From Alteromonas macleodii ATCC 27126 (lineage in GTDB: Bacteria > Pseudomonadota > Gammaproteobacteria > Enterobacterales > Alteromonadaceae), in assembly GCF_000172635.2 (NCBI RefSeq), contig NC_018632.1, forward strand, positions 2,294,001 to 2,358,000: 64,000 bases of DNA, read 5' to 3'. Shown piece after piece: positions 27,779 to 38,060 of the stretch. The stretch's first letter is position 1. Every line of letters starts with the position of its first letter. Under the pieces are notes generated by a model, which saw only the letters and a program-made list of their open reading frames with translations, did not search any database and had not been told where the DNA came from. A program made the position numbers and the translations under genes.

Positions 27779-29212
27779 ATGAGTGAAATAAGCCAAGCAC
27801 AACCTGACTACAATTATAAAGTAGTTAGGCAATTTACCATCATGACCATAGTCTGGGGTATCATTGGTATGGGCCTAGGGGTATTTATTGCCGCGCAGTT
27901 ATTTGCACCTATGCTTAACTTTGACACACCATGGCTAACATTCTCACGTTTGCGTCCGTTGCACACTAACGCCGTTATTTTTGCCTTCGGCGGCTGTGCG
28001 CTATTTGCAACGTCGTACTACATCGTTCAGCGTACCTGCCAGGTAAGACTGTTCAGTGACAAACTTGCCGCATTTACCTTTTGGGGTTGGCAAGCCGTTA
28101 TCGTTTTAGCTGTTATCACCCTGCCTATGGGTTTAACCAGCTCAAAAGAATACGCTGAACTAGAATGGCCAATTGATATCCTTTTGGCACTGGTTTGGGT
28201 CGCTTATATCATTAACTTCTTCGGAACCCTAGTAATCCGTAAAGTTTCGCACATTTATGTTGCAAACTGGTTCTTAGGCGCGTTCATGTTAACTGTTGCA
28301 ATTCTTCATATTGGTAACAGCATGGCTATTCCGGTATCTTTCACTAAATCGTATTCACTGTATGCAGGCGCAGTAGACGCTATGATGCAGTGGTGGTACG
28401 GCCATAACGCGGTAGGCTTTTTCCTGACTGCGGGCTTCCTTGGTATGATGTACTACTTCGTACCTAAGCAAGCTGGTCGCCCGGTTTATTCATACAGACT
28501 TTCAATTGTTCACTTCTGGGCACTTATCTCTCTGTATATCTGGGCTGGTCCTCACCACCTTCACTACACTGCCCTACCAGACTGGACTCAGTCACTAGGT
28601 ATGGTGATGTCTATTATCCTATTCGTTCCATCTTGGGGTGGTATGATTAACGGTATTATGACGCTATCTGGCGCGTGGCATAAACTTCGCACCGACCCAG
28701 TATTGCGTTTCCTTATTGTTTCATTGTCTTTCTACGGTATGTCTACCTTCGAAGGCCCAATGATGGCAATCAAGACCGTTAATGCACTGTCTCACTACAC
28801 TGACTGGACAATTGGTCACGTACACTCTGGTGCTCTAGGTTGGGTTGCAATGGTTTCAATTGGTTCAATTTACCACTTAATTCCAGTGCTATTCGGTCAG
28901 CGCGCTATGTATAGCACCAAGCTAGTTAACGTACACTTCTGGTTCGCAACTATCGGTGTTGTTCTATACATCGTAGCAATGTGGATGTCTGGTGTACTAC
29001 AGGGTCTAATGTGGCGTGCAGTAAATGCTGACGGTACGTTAACCTATAGCTTTGTTGAGTCATTAGAAGCGTCTAAGCCTTTCTATGTGGTTCGTTTCAT
29101 TGGTGGTTGTTTCGTGGTAGCAGGTATGCTTGTTATGGCATACAACACATGGAAAACCGTTCGTGCACCTAAAGGCAGTATCGCTGCAGACCCAGCGACT
29201 CAGCCGGCGTAG
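27779..29212 (+). CDS. ccoN: cbb3-type cytochrome c oxidase subunit I, CcoN
   Basis: The 477-residue catalytic subunit of the high-affinity cbb3 oxidase. It has about twelve helices and the conserved histidines for the low-spin haem b, the haem b3 and CuB (visible in [41 protein letters not shown] and [11 protein letters not shown]). It reduces oxygen to water at low oxygen tension in the inner membrane. It is the first gene of ccoNOQP, 15 bp before ccoO, and follows an Fnr-type site. Confidence 0.96.
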   Translation: MSEISQAQPDYNYKVVRQFTIMTIVWGIIGMGLGVFIAAQLFAPMLNFDTPWLTFSRLRPLHTNAVIFAFGGCALFATSYYIVQRTCQVRLFSDKLAAFTFWGWQAVIVLAVITLPMGLTSSKEYAELEWPIDILLALVWVAYIINFFGTLVIRKVSHIYVANWFLGAFMLTVAILHIGNSMAIPVSFTKSYSLYAGAVDAMMQWWYGHNAVGFFLTAGFLGMMYYFVPKQAGRPVYSYRLSIVHFWALISLYIWAGPHHLHYTALPDWTQSLGMVMSIILFVPSWGGMINGIMTLSGAWHKLRTDPVLRFLIVSLSFYGMSTFEGPMMAIKTVNALSHYTDWTIGHVHSGALGWVAMVSIGSIYHLIPVLFGQRAMYSTKLVNVHFWFATIGVVLYIVAMWMSGVLQGLMWRAVNADGTLTYSFVESLEASKPFYVVRFIGGCFVVAGMLVMAYNTWKTVRAPKGSIAADPATQPA

Positions 29213-29227
29213 TAAAGGAGACGAATA

Positions 29228-29833
29228 ATGAAAAACGCACATGAGTTAATTGAAAAGAACGTCGGTCTGTTAACGGTATTAATCCTTATCGCTATCAGCT
29301 TCGGTGCCATGGTTCAAATTACGCCGTTGATGTTTCAACAGCAAACCATGGAACCGGTAACAGGCTTACGTCCATATACCGCGCTTGAGCTTGAAGGCCG
29401 TGATATCTACATCCGTGAAGGTTGTGTAGGTTGTCACAGCCAGATGATCCGTCCATTCCGCGCTGAGACAGAGCGTTATGGTCACTACAGCGTTGCTGGC
29501 GAATCAGTATGGGAGCACCCTTTCCTTTGGGGTTCTAAGCGTACTGGTCCTGACCTAGCACGTGTTGGTGGTCGTTACAGCGACGAATGGCACCGAGTTC
29601 ACCTGCTTAATCCTCGTAACGTGGTACCAGAGTCGAATATGCCAGGTTTCCCTTGGCTTGCGGAAAACACGCTTAATGGCGAGTTAACAGCTGAAAAAAT
29701 GGAAGTATTCCGTGGATTTGGCGTTCCGTATACCGACGAAGATATCGCGGGTGCGAAAGCGGCAGTACAGGGCAAAACGGAAATGCAGGCCCTTATTGCT
29801 TATCTACAATCTCTTGGCACACATTTGAAATAA
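29228..29833 (+). CDS. ccoO: cbb3 oxidase subunit II, CcoO
   Basis: A 201-residue monohaem cytochrome c. One N-terminal helix (about 14-32) anchors a periplasmic domain with haem motif CVGCH at residues 66-70, followed by [10 protein letters not shown], typical of CcoO. The probable axial methionine is in SNMPGFPWL. It passes electrons from CcoP to CcoN. AAGGAG precedes the ATG. Normal length. Confidence 0.96.
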   Translation: MKNAHELIEKNVGLLTVLILIAISFGAMVQITPLMFQQQTMEPVTGLRPYTALELEGRDIYIREGCVGCHSQMIRPFRAETERYGHYSVAGESVWEHPFLWGSKRTGPDLARVGGRYSDEWHRVHLLNPRNVVPESNMPGFPWLAENTLNGELTAEKMEVFRGFGVPYTDEDIAGAKAAVQGKTEMQALIAYLQSLGTHLK

Positions 29834-29834
29834 T

Positions 29835-29996
29835 ATGGACCAGGGAATTGTAGGCAGCATTTTTACTGTCATCGTCTTTGTAAGCTTCATCGGTGTTGTA
29901 TGGTGGGCGTTCAGCAGCCGCAACAAGAAAAAATTCGATGAAGCTGCAAACCTAGTGTTTGCAGACGAAGAAAAAGAAAAATCAAAAGAAGATTAG
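29835..29996 (+). CDS. ccoQ: cbb3 oxidase small subunit CcoQ
   Basis: A 53-residue single-helix protein beginning at ATG 29835, directly after the ccoO stop. Residues 6-26 form the helix (IVGSIFTVIVFVSFIGVVWW), followed by the short basic SRNKKK and an acidic tail. Place between ccoO and ccoP, size and shape identify it as CcoQ, which stabilises the complex. Confidence 0.9.
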   Translation: MDQGIVGSIFTVIVFVSFIGVVWWAFSSRNKKKFDEAANLVFADEEKEKSKED

Positions 29997-30012
29997 CAGG
30001 AGTCTCGAACTC

Positions 30013-30966
30013 ATGAGTATGTTTTGGACAATTTGGATTTCAGTGATAACCCTAGGGTTAATCATTGGTTGCTACTTCCTTCTTCGCTGGTGCCTTTCTA
30101 ACAAGACTGGCGTAGCTGAAGGTGAGTCAATGGGCCACGAATTTGATGGTATTGAGGAGTTGAACAACCAACTTCCTCGCTGGTGGACAATTATGTTCTA
30201 CATGACCATCGTTTGGGGCTTTTTATACCTAGCGCTTTATCCTGGCCTAGGTGCGTATGAAGGTATTTTGGGTTGGAAGAGCTCTAACCAAAATATTCAA
30301 TCGCTAGAAGAGTCAGCTCAGGCGCGTATTGATGCTAAAGAGCAAGGCTACCTAGTAGAATATGATCGTGAACTAGATTTTGCTGCCGAGAAGTTCGATC
30401 CGATCTTCGAAGCGTATGCACAAGTTCCTGTTGAAGAACTGGCTAAAGACCCAGAAGCAAATAAAGTAGGTCAGCGTTTGTTCCTACAAAATTGCTCTCA
30501 GTGTCACGGTTCTGATGCACGTGGTCAAAATGGCGGCTTCCCTAACCTAACGGACAACGACTGGTTGTACGGTGGTTCAGGTGCGAAAATCGTTGAAACT
30601 CTTACGCTTGGTCGTAAAGCAGCTATGCCAGCATGGCTAGATGCTATGGGTGAAGACGGTATCGAAGAAGTGGTTAACTACGTACTTAGTTTAAGCGGTC
30701 GCGATGTGGACCCTCAGCTTGCAGAAGCAGGTAAAGCTCGTTTCGCAGCGTGTGCGGCTTGTCACGGTATGGACGGTAAAGGTAACCAAGCACTTGGTGC
30801 ACCAAACCTTACTGACAATATCTGGCTATACGGCGGCAGCCACAGAGCGGTAACAGAAACGCTTACTTACGGTCGTAACGGTGTAATGCCTTCATTCAAG
30901 AAAACCTTGGGTGATGACAAAATTCACGTTGTTGCAGCGTATGTATACAGCCTTTCAAATGATTAA
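30013..30966 (+). CDS. ccoP: cbb3 oxidase subunit III, CcoP (dihaem)
   Basis: A 317-residue protein from ATG 30013, which has AGGAG 10 bases before it; an upstream in-frame ATG within ccoQ is not used. Two helices near the N-terminus (about 5-28 and 60-82) precede two cytochrome c domains with CSQCH at 161-165 and CAACH at 247-251. Matching GGFPNLTDNDWLYGGS and GAPNLTDNIWLYGGS segments show the internal duplication. It accepts electrons from soluble carriers. A terminator follows. Confidence 0.96.
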   Translation: MSMFWTIWISVITLGLIIGCYFLLRWCLSNKTGVAEGESMGHEFDGIEELNNQLPRWWTIMFYMTIVWGFLYLALYPGLGAYEGILGWKSSNQNIQSLEESAQARIDAKEQGYLVEYDRELDFAAEKFDPIFEAYAQVPVEELAKDPEANKVGQRLFLQNCSQCHGSDARGQNGGFPNLTDNDWLYGGSGAKIVETLTLGRKAAMPAWLDAMGEDGIEEVVNYVLSLSGRDVDPQLAEAGKARFAACAACHGMDGKGNQALGAPNLTDNIWLYGGSHRAVTETLTYGRNGVMPSFKKTLGDDKIHVVAAYVYSLSND

Positions 30967-31016
30967 TGATTTAAATCATTAAATATCTTAAAAAGCCTCG
31001 TTACTACGGGGCTTTT
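30963..31016 (+). terminator. Palindrome and terminator after ccoP
   Basis: A perfect 20-bp palindrome (30963-30982) includes the ccoP stop codon. Then an 11-bp hairpin with one G-T wobble (30991-31001 / 31006-31016, loop tact) runs into a T tract to 31019, a standard intrinsic terminator. The palindrome's own role is not clear. Confidence 0.85.
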
Positions 31017-31182
31017 TTTATGAGAAAATACAGCGGTATAGAGAGTGCCATGCGAACATTCTTTGTACACTTTTAACATGTCTCGCCAACACTATATTTA
31101 TCATTATTTGCCGGCTTTACGTGTAGTTGGGGAAGTAAAAATAAATATGTTGTTAGTGAAGTAAATACGAGAAAAGATTTCG

Positions 31183-31662
31183 ATGAATAGACCCTGGTAT
31201 AAAGAGTTCTGGCCCTGGTTTTTAATTGCCGTTCCTATCATTACCCTCATCATGGGTGGCGTGTTATTAAAACTTGCTATTTCTACCGAAGATAGCTTGG
31301 TGGTAGACGACTACTACAAAGAAGGAAAAGCAATTAATGCCCGTCTGGACAAAGAAGCCATAGCCCGCCGCATGAATATCACCACTGATTTAACCATTGA
31401 AGATGGAAGCATAGCGCTGCAATTTCATTCGGGGATTCCTCAAGAAGGTAACGCGGTTAAATTAAGCTTCTATCACGTAACGCTAGAAGAGCGCGATGTT
31501 AGCGTTTTATTGAGTCGCGACGCTAACGGTATTTATCGCGGCTTTATTGAAGAAAACCTTGACGGTAAATGGCGCATATCGCTGACGCCGATTGATGATA
31601 GCTGGAAAATTCAAAACACCGTCTATCTGCCCCACACTGGCAAAATGAAATTCAATCCATAA
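31183..31662 (+). CDS. ccoH: FixH/CcoH family oxidase assembly protein
   Basis: A 159-residue protein with one N-terminal helix (about 10-31) and the conserved VVDDYYKEGKAIN segment that marks FixH. The periplasmic part is beta-rich. FixH/CcoH works with the CcoI copper ATPase in maturing the cbb3 complex. Its stop codon overlaps the ccoI start (TAATG). Confidence 0.9.
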   Translation: MNRPWYKEFWPWFLIAVPIITLIMGGVLLKLAISTEDSLVVDDYYKEGKAINARLDKEAIARRMNITTDLTIEDGSIALQFHSGIPQEGNAVKLSFYHVTLEERDVSVLLSRDANGIYRGFIEENLDGKWRISLTPIDDSWKIQNTVYLPHTGKMKFNP

Positions 31663-34129
31663 TGACAAAGCACGACTGTTACCATTGCGGCTTGCCTATA
31701 GCGAGTCCAGACAATGGCAAATTTACTACTGTCATTTTAGGGCAACAACGAGACATGTGTTGTCCTGGCTGCTTAGCGGTAGCTGAAGCGATCGTTAACA
31801 ACGGCCTTGAAGACTATTACCAGTTTAGAACCGAACCGGCGCAAAAATCTGACGACGGTATTTTAGAAACGTTAGATAAGCTCAAAGTCTATGACGACCC
31901 TTCCCTTCAAGAAGAGTTCGTGTTTGAAGAAGGTCAGGACAAGCAGATTCAATTAACCCTTGAAGGTATTACGTGCGCTGCATGTGGCTGGCTTATCGAA
32001 AAGCAGTTGTCGAAAGTAGAAGGAATAAAGCAAGTCGCGGTGAACGTTCAAGAGCGCCGCGCTTTAGTCACTTGGTCACCGTTTCAAATTAAGCTTAGCC
32101 AAATTCTATCTACGCTAAAACGCATTGGTTATGTTGGGTCACCATTTCACCCCGACGAACACGAAGCCAGTTATAAACGCGAACAGAAGACCTTTCTAAA
32201 AAAGCTTGGCCTAGCAGGCATTATGACCATGCAGGTTATGATGCTGATGACTGGGCTTTATTTGATTGGTTCGGCGCCATTGAGTTAGAGACCCGCCAAT
32301 ATTTTTATTGGGTTGCCCTTACGCTTACTACACCTGTGGTGCTGTATTCAGGCAGCACCTTTTATGTGGGCGCCGCTAAAGCGCTAAGCGCCAAAACGGT
32401 TAATATGGACGTACCCGTTACGCTCGCCATATTCGGTACTTACATTGCTGGAATTCGCTCTACAGTATTAGAGCAAGGTGAAGTGTATTTCGAATCCATC
32501 TGTATGTTTATTTTTCTGCTGTTACTTAGCCGATTCTTAGAACATCGCAGTCGTCATCGCGCCGCACAGATCTCTGCCAATATGATGCAGTATGTGCCCG
32601 TATCAGCGACCAAACTAAATCCGGATGGCAGCCTAACCGAGTGTCTGGCTAAGCAGCTAAAAATTGATGACGTAGTACTGGTGAAGCCTGGTGAAACAGT
32701 CCCCATTGATGGGGTGGTAACCGACGGCAACGCGGCGGTTGACGAATCTATGCTTACCGGTGAATTTAACCCCGTGCGTAAGTCGAACAGTAGCCCGGTA
32801 TACGGCGGCACGGTTTGTCAAGATGGTACGCTAACCATTACGGTTACGCAGACCCTTAAAAATGCGCTGGTAAATCAAATTGTAAGGCTGCAAGCAAGTG
32901 CCATGGCGAGTAAACCTAAAGCAGCGCAGATAGCCGATAATTTTTCTCGCTATTTCGTTACCGCGGTATTGCTGATTTCGGCGTTAACCTATGGCTTTTG
33001 GACGTATCAGGGTAGCGACGAGGCATTTTGGATCACCATATCGGTGCTGGTTGCAACCTGCCCTTGCGCATTAGGATTGGCTACGCCATCAGCGTTAACC
33101 TGCGCTATGGCAAAATTAAACAGACAAGGTATTTTACTAAAACGCGCCGATGCGCTTGAACAAATTACTGACATTGACACCATCGCATTAGACAAAACCG
33201 GCACGCTCACAAAAGGCAAATTTACTATTTCAAATGCCTGGTACGCTGACGGTGTGGATAGTAATAGTGCGCTATCAATTGCCCGCGCTTTGGAGTCACG
33301 CTCTGAACATCCGATTGCCAAAGCCTTTAGCGACGGTATAGCCTTTAGCGACGGTGTAGCCCTAAGCGAGACTTCTGCCTCTAGCGGCAGTGCTGACGCT
33401 ATCGATAACACGGTACACAAAGTGACTAATTTTACCGTTACGCCAGGAGGTGGTATCAGCGGTGAGATCAATGACACGTTGTTTTCTATGGGTTCTGCAG
33501 CATTCAGCGTTCACGAATCACAGCTAAAACTCATTGAAGCGTTCCCTTCAGCTAACGTGTTTCTCACGGTTAAGGGGCGTATTATGGCGGCGTATGAAGT
33601 AAAGGATTCACTAAGAGAAGATACGCAAGAAACTCTCGATATATTAGCTGCAAGCCATACCCTCGCCGTTTTAAGTGGTGATACACAGCAAAACGTTAAT
33701 GCGCTTACCGCACCATTGCCAATTTCGACCGCTAAAGGTGGCCTAACACCTGAGCAAAAGTACGAAGCCGTTCAAGCTATGCAGCAATCTGGCGCGAAAG
33801 TGATGATGATGGGGGATGGTATTAACGACGCTCCAGTTCTTGCCAGCGCTGATGTGGCGATTGCAGTGGGTAATGCCACAGACGTGGCTAAAACTGCCGC
33901 CGATGTGATACTGCTTGGCGATCAACTGCTTTCTGTACCAGAGCTTATTCGAACTGCGCATCAAGTGAAGCAAAAAATAAGGCAAAATATCGGCTGGTCG
34001 GTAGGTTACAACGTTTTGATCTTACCTTTCGCCGTATCAGGCCTACTTTCACCGTGGATGGCTGTTGTTGGTATGTCGTTAAGCAGTATCATTGTGGTCA
34101 CAAACTCAACGCGACTTTTGAGCAAATAG
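31662..34129 (+). pseudogene. ccoI: Copper-transporting P-type ATPase CcoI/FixI, interrupted by a one-base frameshift
   Basis: The N-terminal frame (31662-32288, 208 residues) has cysteine pairs at CYHCG and CCPGC and the metal-binding domain with GITCAACGW. It runs into a stop 27 bases past the break. The rest continues in another frame: the bridging sequence decodes as DWFGAIELETRQYFYW and joins the second ORF (32336-34129) with CPCALGLATPSA, DKTGTLTKG and GDGINDAP. One missing T in the tat-ttg stretch near 32259-32264 explains it; restored length would be about 822 residues. The second frame carries all catalytic motifs without other damage. Either a sequencing error or a recent mutation is likely. 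The family supplies copper for cbb3 assembly. Confidence 0.85.
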
Positions 34130-34130
34130 C

Positions 34131-34361
34131 ATGAGTATTATTTACGTATTAATTCCAATCGCCATCATCATTGTTGCCGTCGCTATCGTGATATTCTTTT
34201 GGGCGGTGAAAACCAATCAATTTGAAGATTTAGATCGCCAAGGTTATAGCATATTGTTTGACGATGATCTTCCGCCAGAAGAAAAAAAGCTAGCTGAGCA
34301 ACGCAAGCAACTTCAAGACAGTAAAGTAGACAAAAGCCAAGCGCCACATGGAAGGGATTAA
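34131..34361 (+). CDS. ccoS: cbb3 oxidase maturation protein CcoS
   Basis: A 76-residue protein with one helix (about 4-26) and the signature FFWAVKTNQFEDLDRQG, diagnostic of CcoS. It is needed for cofactor insertion into the oxidase. It begins one base after ccoI and overlaps the next gene by 14 bases. Confidence 0.93.
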   Translation: MSIIYVLIPIAIIIVAVAIVIFFWAVKTNQFEDLDRQGYSILFDDDLPPEEKKLAEQRKQLQDSKVDKSQAPHGRD

Positions 34362-35007
34362 CTACTTCTCTGCCTTTCTTATCGGCTTAGCCGGCGGAGT
34401 TCACTGTGTGGGAATGTGCGGTGGAATTGTCGCTGCGTTAAGGATGGTATCGCCTAAAGGCGCTTCAGCACTACCCTATACCCTCGCCTATAACATGGGA
34501 CGTATAGTGAGCTATACCATCGCCGGAGCAATAACCGGGGCACTTGGAAAAATTGCAGCAGATTATATACCTCTTGCCAACTATGCCCTTTCCCTACTTA
34601 GCGGAATCATGTTGCTTCTACTGGCGTGTTATTTGGGTAAGTGGTGGACTGGCTTAACAGTGCTGGAAAATGCGGGTAAAGGCCTATTTTCCAAAGTCCA
34701 GCCGCTTTCAAAACGCTTTTTGCCATTTAAGACCCCTTTAAGTGCGTTGCCTTATGGTTTTATTTGGGGTTGGCTTCCTTGCGGTTTGGTGTATTCCACA
34801 CTTACCTGGTCTCTCGCGGCGGGTAACGCGCTAGAAGGCGCTGCTATTATGTTCTTCTTCGGTTTGGGTACATTACCCACCTTGCTCGCTGCAAGCGCTG
34901 GTAGCCAATATATTGTTCAAAGTTTTCAACATAACCATTTTAGACAAATTATTGCAGTAATAATGGCAATATATGCAGCTTATCTTATTCATGGCGCAAT
35001 CGTTTAA
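34348..35007 (+). CDS. Sulfite exporter TauE/SafE family membrane protein in the cco cluster
   Basis: A 219-residue protein with about six helices. The AFLIGLAGGVHCVGMCGGIVAAL segment with its HCVGMC motif and the later YGFIWGWLPCGLVYSTLTWS segment are typical of the SafE-like proteins that sit beside ccoS and fnr in many gammaproteobacteria. The cysteines and histidine hint at metal handling, perhaps copper for oxidase assembly, but that is inferred. It overlaps ccoS and precedes fnr by 45 bp. Confidence 0.85.
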   Translation: MEGINYFSAFLIGLAGGVHCVGMCGGIVAALRMVSPKGASALPYTLAYNMGRIVSYTIAGAITGALGKIAADYIPLANYALSLLSGIMLLLLACYLGKWWTGLTVLENAGKGLFSKVQPLSKRFLPFKTPLSALPYGFIWGWLPCGLVYSTLTWSLAAGNALEGAAIMFFFGLGTLPTLLAASAGSQYIVQSFQHNHFRQIIAVIMAIYAAYLIHGAIV

Positions 35008-35052
35008 AAATGGGTGTATTATTGTCGGGTATTCTTTTAGAGAGCGTGCATT

Positions 35053-35790
35053 ATGAGCAAAGGAAGCCAATTTTCTATTCACTGTCAAAACTGTAGTTTC
35101 AGTCACCTGTGTTTACCGGTGGCGTTAAACAAAACAGAAATCGAGTCTCTTGACGATATTATTGAACGCAAGAAGCCGCTTCATAAAGGTGACACGCTGA
35201 TTCAAACTGGTGATAAATTCCGTTCTCTATTTGCAGTGAGAACCGGTTCATTCAAATCATTTGTGACTAATACCGAAGGTGAAGAACAGATTACCGGCTT
35301 CCACTTTCCTGGTGACATTATCGGTTTCGATGCATTAAGAGAGAACAAGCACCAAAGCTATACCTCTGCGTTAGAAACTGCCATGGTGTGTGAGCTTCCC
35401 TACGAGACCCTCGACGAAATGTCAGTGCAATTTCCAAAGCTACGTCACCAGATCATGAGCTTCATGAGCGCTGAAATAAAACAAGATCACGACATGATCA
35501 TGCTTTTAAACAAGCGAACTGCAGAAGAGCGCTTACTGTATTTCATCTCACACCTGTCGCAACGCTTTGAAGAGCGTGGCTTTTCCCATAGAGAATTCCA
35601 CTTAACCATGACGCGCAACGAAATTGGAAACTATTTAGGATTAACGATTGAAACGATTAGTCGTCTGTTAAGCCGTTTTCAAAAAGACAACATCATAAAA
35701 GTAGACGGCAAGCTTATTACTATTTTGGATTTCGATAGGCTAAACACCAAACTAGCGGCGCTTAACGGCCCTAGCGTTGTCTGCGGTTAG
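35053..35790 (+). CDS. fnr: Oxygen-responsive regulator Fnr (EtrA/Anr type)
   Basis: A 245-residue CRP/FNR protein. Cysteines 11, 14 and 20 near the N-terminus plus Cys113 in AMVCELP should bind the oxygen-labile 4Fe-4S cluster. The cyclic-nucleotide-like beta roll covers about 45-130. The recognition helix [14 protein letters not shown] near residue 200 has the Glu, Ser and Arg of the Fnr class, which read TTGAT-N4-ATCAA. Such sites occur upstream of ccoN and uspE in this window. A terminator follows. Confidence 0.95.
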   Translation: MSKGSQFSIHCQNCSFSHLCLPVALNKTEIESLDDIIERKKPLHKGDTLIQTGDKFRSLFAVRTGSFKSFVTNTEGEEQITGFHFPGDIIGFDALRENKHQSYTSALETAMVCELPYETLDEMSVQFPKLRHQIMSFMSAEIKQDHDMIMLLNKRTAEERLLYFISHLSQRFEERGFSHREFHLTMTRNEIGNYLGLTIETISRLLSRFQKDNIIKVDGKLITILDFDRLNTKLAALNGPSVVCG

Positions 35791-35812
35791 TCCTTTTTAA
35801 GTGTTAAATAAG

Positions 35813-35835
35813 GCGCGCACTAAGCGCGCTTTTTT
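35813..35835 (+). terminator. Terminator after fnr
   Basis: A gcgcgc stem (35813-35818 / 35824-35829) with a 5-base loop runs into six T residues. Confidence 0.8.
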
Positions 35836-35931
35836 GTAACCTGTGTTAGCCACTTATCTACCCTTTCAGCGCCACGCCGGTTGCTCCATATTCAATTAGG
35901 TAGGTTCACTCATGGTCGCCTCGTAAAATTC

Positions 35932-35945
35932 TTGATCTAAAACAA
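35932..35945. promoter_or_regulatory. Fnr box upstream of uspE
   Basis: The sequence ttgatctaaaacaa matches the Fnr consensus at 9 of 10 positions and lies 90 bp before the uspE start codon. Confidence 0.65.
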
Positions 35946-36034
35946 CTTACGTTTTTCCCAATGTCGTTTATAGTTAGTATTAGAAAGCTTCGATTTCGAC
36001 AGCCGCTACTAAGTTTCGTAGTTAGGGGGACGTT

Positions 36035-36958
36035 ATGATTGAGTGTAAACGAATTCTGGCCGTGGTAGATGCCGAGCGCGATAACCAACCTGCACTAAGC
36101 CGAGCTTATGAACTCGCTTCAAAAACAGGCGCTTCAGTTACCGCAATGATGGTGGTATACGACTTATCTTATGATATGACGACCATGCTTAGCCCGGATG
36201 AGCGCGAGTCAATGCGCGATGCAGTTACAAAGGAGCATGCAAAATGGCTTGCCACCCACTTAAGAGAACAAGGATTCACTGAAACTGATATCGTTGTAGA
36301 ATGGAATAATCGTGCGTATGAGTCGATTATTTACTACACCCTAAACAATCAGATAGATTTAGTGGTAAAGGCAACCAAAAAGCACGACGATCTTGCTTCT
36401 GTTATTTTCACCCCCACCGACTGGCATTTAATGCGTAAATGCCCTCGGCCAGTATTGCTCGTTAAAGAGCACGACTGGCCAGAAGGAGGAGAGATTATTG
36501 CTGCAGTAAACGTAGGCAGTGAAGACGATGAGCACGCCGCACTTAACGATAAGCTCACCCTCATTGCTAACGACTACGCCTCTTTATTGAAAGGGAGCGT
36601 AAATTTGGTCAACAGTTACCCTTCTACACCACTTAATATCGCCATAGAAGTGCCTGAGTTCGACCCCGATACCTATCACGACGCGGTAAAAAATCATCAT
36701 TTAAAGGAAATGCGTAGTCACGCGTTAAAGTACGGTATTCCTGAGAACAAATGCGTAGTAAGAGAAGGCCTTCCGGAAAAGGTCATCCCGCAAGTGGCAA
36801 AAACACTGGATGCAGAGCTGGTAGTTATTGGTACCGTTGGCCGTGTGGGCATTTCAGCGGCCCTAATTGGTAACACTGCAGAACACGTGATCGACGAACT
36901 CAATTGCGATGTGCTTGCTATTAAGCCAGATGGATTTGTGTCGCCGTTGTCGGTGTAG
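36035..36958 (+). CDS. uspE: Universal stress protein UspE, tandem Usp domains
   Basis: A 307-residue cytoplasmic protein with two Usp domains (about 1-150 and 155-300). The second ends with VIGTVGRVGISAALIGNTAEHVID, the nucleotide-binding signature; the first has the degenerate form usual in UspE. A GGGGG sequence precedes the ATG. Placement after fnr is the same as in E. coli and Shewanella, and the nearby Fnr box suggests low-oxygen control. UspE is linked with stress tolerance and aggregation. Confidence 0.92.
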   Translation: MIECKRILAVVDAERDNQPALSRAYELASKTGASVTAMMVVYDLSYDMTTMLSPDERESMRDAVTKEHAKWLATHLREQGFTETDIVVEWNNRAYESIIYYTLNNQIDLVVKATKKHDDLASVIFTPTDWHLMRKCPRPVLLVKEHDWPEGGEIIAAVNVGSEDDEHAALNDKLTLIANDYASLLKGSVNLVNSYPSTPLNIAIEVPEFDPDTYHDAVKNHHLKEMRSHALKYGIPENKCVVREGLPEKVIPQVAKTLDAELVVIGTVGRVGISAALIGNTAEHVIDELNCDVLAIKPDGFVSPLSV

Positions 36959-37106
36959 TCTTTTTATCAGTACCGCATAGCCCGTGTTTGCCGTTACTTA
37001 GCGGCCAACACGGTATGTCACCAACAAATTTAACTTCACAAGCATGGTCTCGAAAAGCCGCTTTAATGTATAATGGTGGCTTTATAACAAACCAAGCTAG
37101 TTAATT

Positions 37107-38060
37107 ATGAGTTTAGGCACAAACAGTGCTGACGCGTCGCCATTAAATGCTGCGCAAAGTAAGCAAAAGTACAACTTCAACAAACTTCAGAAACGACTTC
37201 GCCGCAATGTGGGTAAAGCCATTGGCGATTTCGGTATGATTGAAAACAACGACAAAGTAATGGTGTGTTTATCTGGCGGTAAAGACAGCTACACCATGCT
37301 AGATATTTTATTGTTTTTAAAGAAGATTGCGCCTATTCATTTTGATATCGTTGCGGTTAATCTTGACCAAAAGCAGCCTGGTTTCCCCGAACATATCTTG
37401 CCTGAATATCTAGAAAGCATTGGCGTTGACTACAAAATTGTAGAAGAAGACACCTACTCTATTGTTAAAGACAAAATTCCAGAGGGAAAGACAACATGCT
37501 CTCTCTGTTCTCGCTTGCGCCGTGGTATTTTGTACCGCACGGCAAAAGAGTTAGGTGCGACTAAAATTGCATTAGGTCATCACCGCGACGACATGCTAGA
37601 AACGTTTTTCCTCAATATGTTTCATGGTGGCAAGCTTAAGTCTATGCCGCCAAAGCTAGTCAGCGATAACGGTGAACACATCGTTATTCGTCCATTGGCG
37701 TACTGCACAGAAAAAGACATCGAGAAATATTCTCAAGCCGCTGAATTTCCGATTATTCCGTGTAACCTTTGTGGCTCACAAGAAAACCTACAGCGCCAAA
37801 ACATAAAGGCTATGCTTCAAGACTGGAACCGTCGCTTCCCAGGTCGTATAGAGTCGATGTTCCGTGCGCTTCAAAACGTAGCCCCTTCACACTTAATCGA
37901 CAGTAACCTTTATGATTTTAAAGCTATAGCTACTCAAGAAGGCCCGGTAGAAGACGGTGATATCGGGTTCGATGAACCTTCTTTCACTACAGAAAATAGT
38001 ACGGACTTCAGTGATGAAGATAATACTATTGAAGTAATAAACATTATGGAACCTAAGTAA
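37107..38060 (+). CDS. ttcA: tRNA 2-thiocytidine(32) synthetase TtcA
   Basis: A 317-residue PP-loop ATPase. The SGGKDS loop is at 56-61, and the CxxC pairs C131/C134 (CSLC) and C219/C222 (CNLC) would hold the Fe-S cluster needed for thiolation of cytidine 32 in some tRNAs. The acidic C-terminal extension (about 275-317) is variable in the family. The stop codon abuts the start of the next gene. Confidence 0.95.
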   Translation: MSLGTNSADASPLNAAQSKQKYNFNKLQKRLRRNVGKAIGDFGMIENNDKVMVCLSGGKDSYTMLDILLFLKKIAPIHFDIVAVNLDQKQPGFPEHILPEYLESIGVDYKIVEEDTYSIVKDKIPEGKTTCSLCSRLRRGILYRTAKELGATKIALGHHRDDMLETFFLNMFHGGKLKSMPPKLVSDNGEHIVIRPLAYCTEKDIEKYSQAAEFPIIPCNLCGSQENLQRQNIKAMLQDWNRRFPGRIESMFRALQNVAPSHLIDSNLYDFKAIATQEGPVEDGDIGFDEPSFTTENSTDFSDEDNTIEVINIMEPK

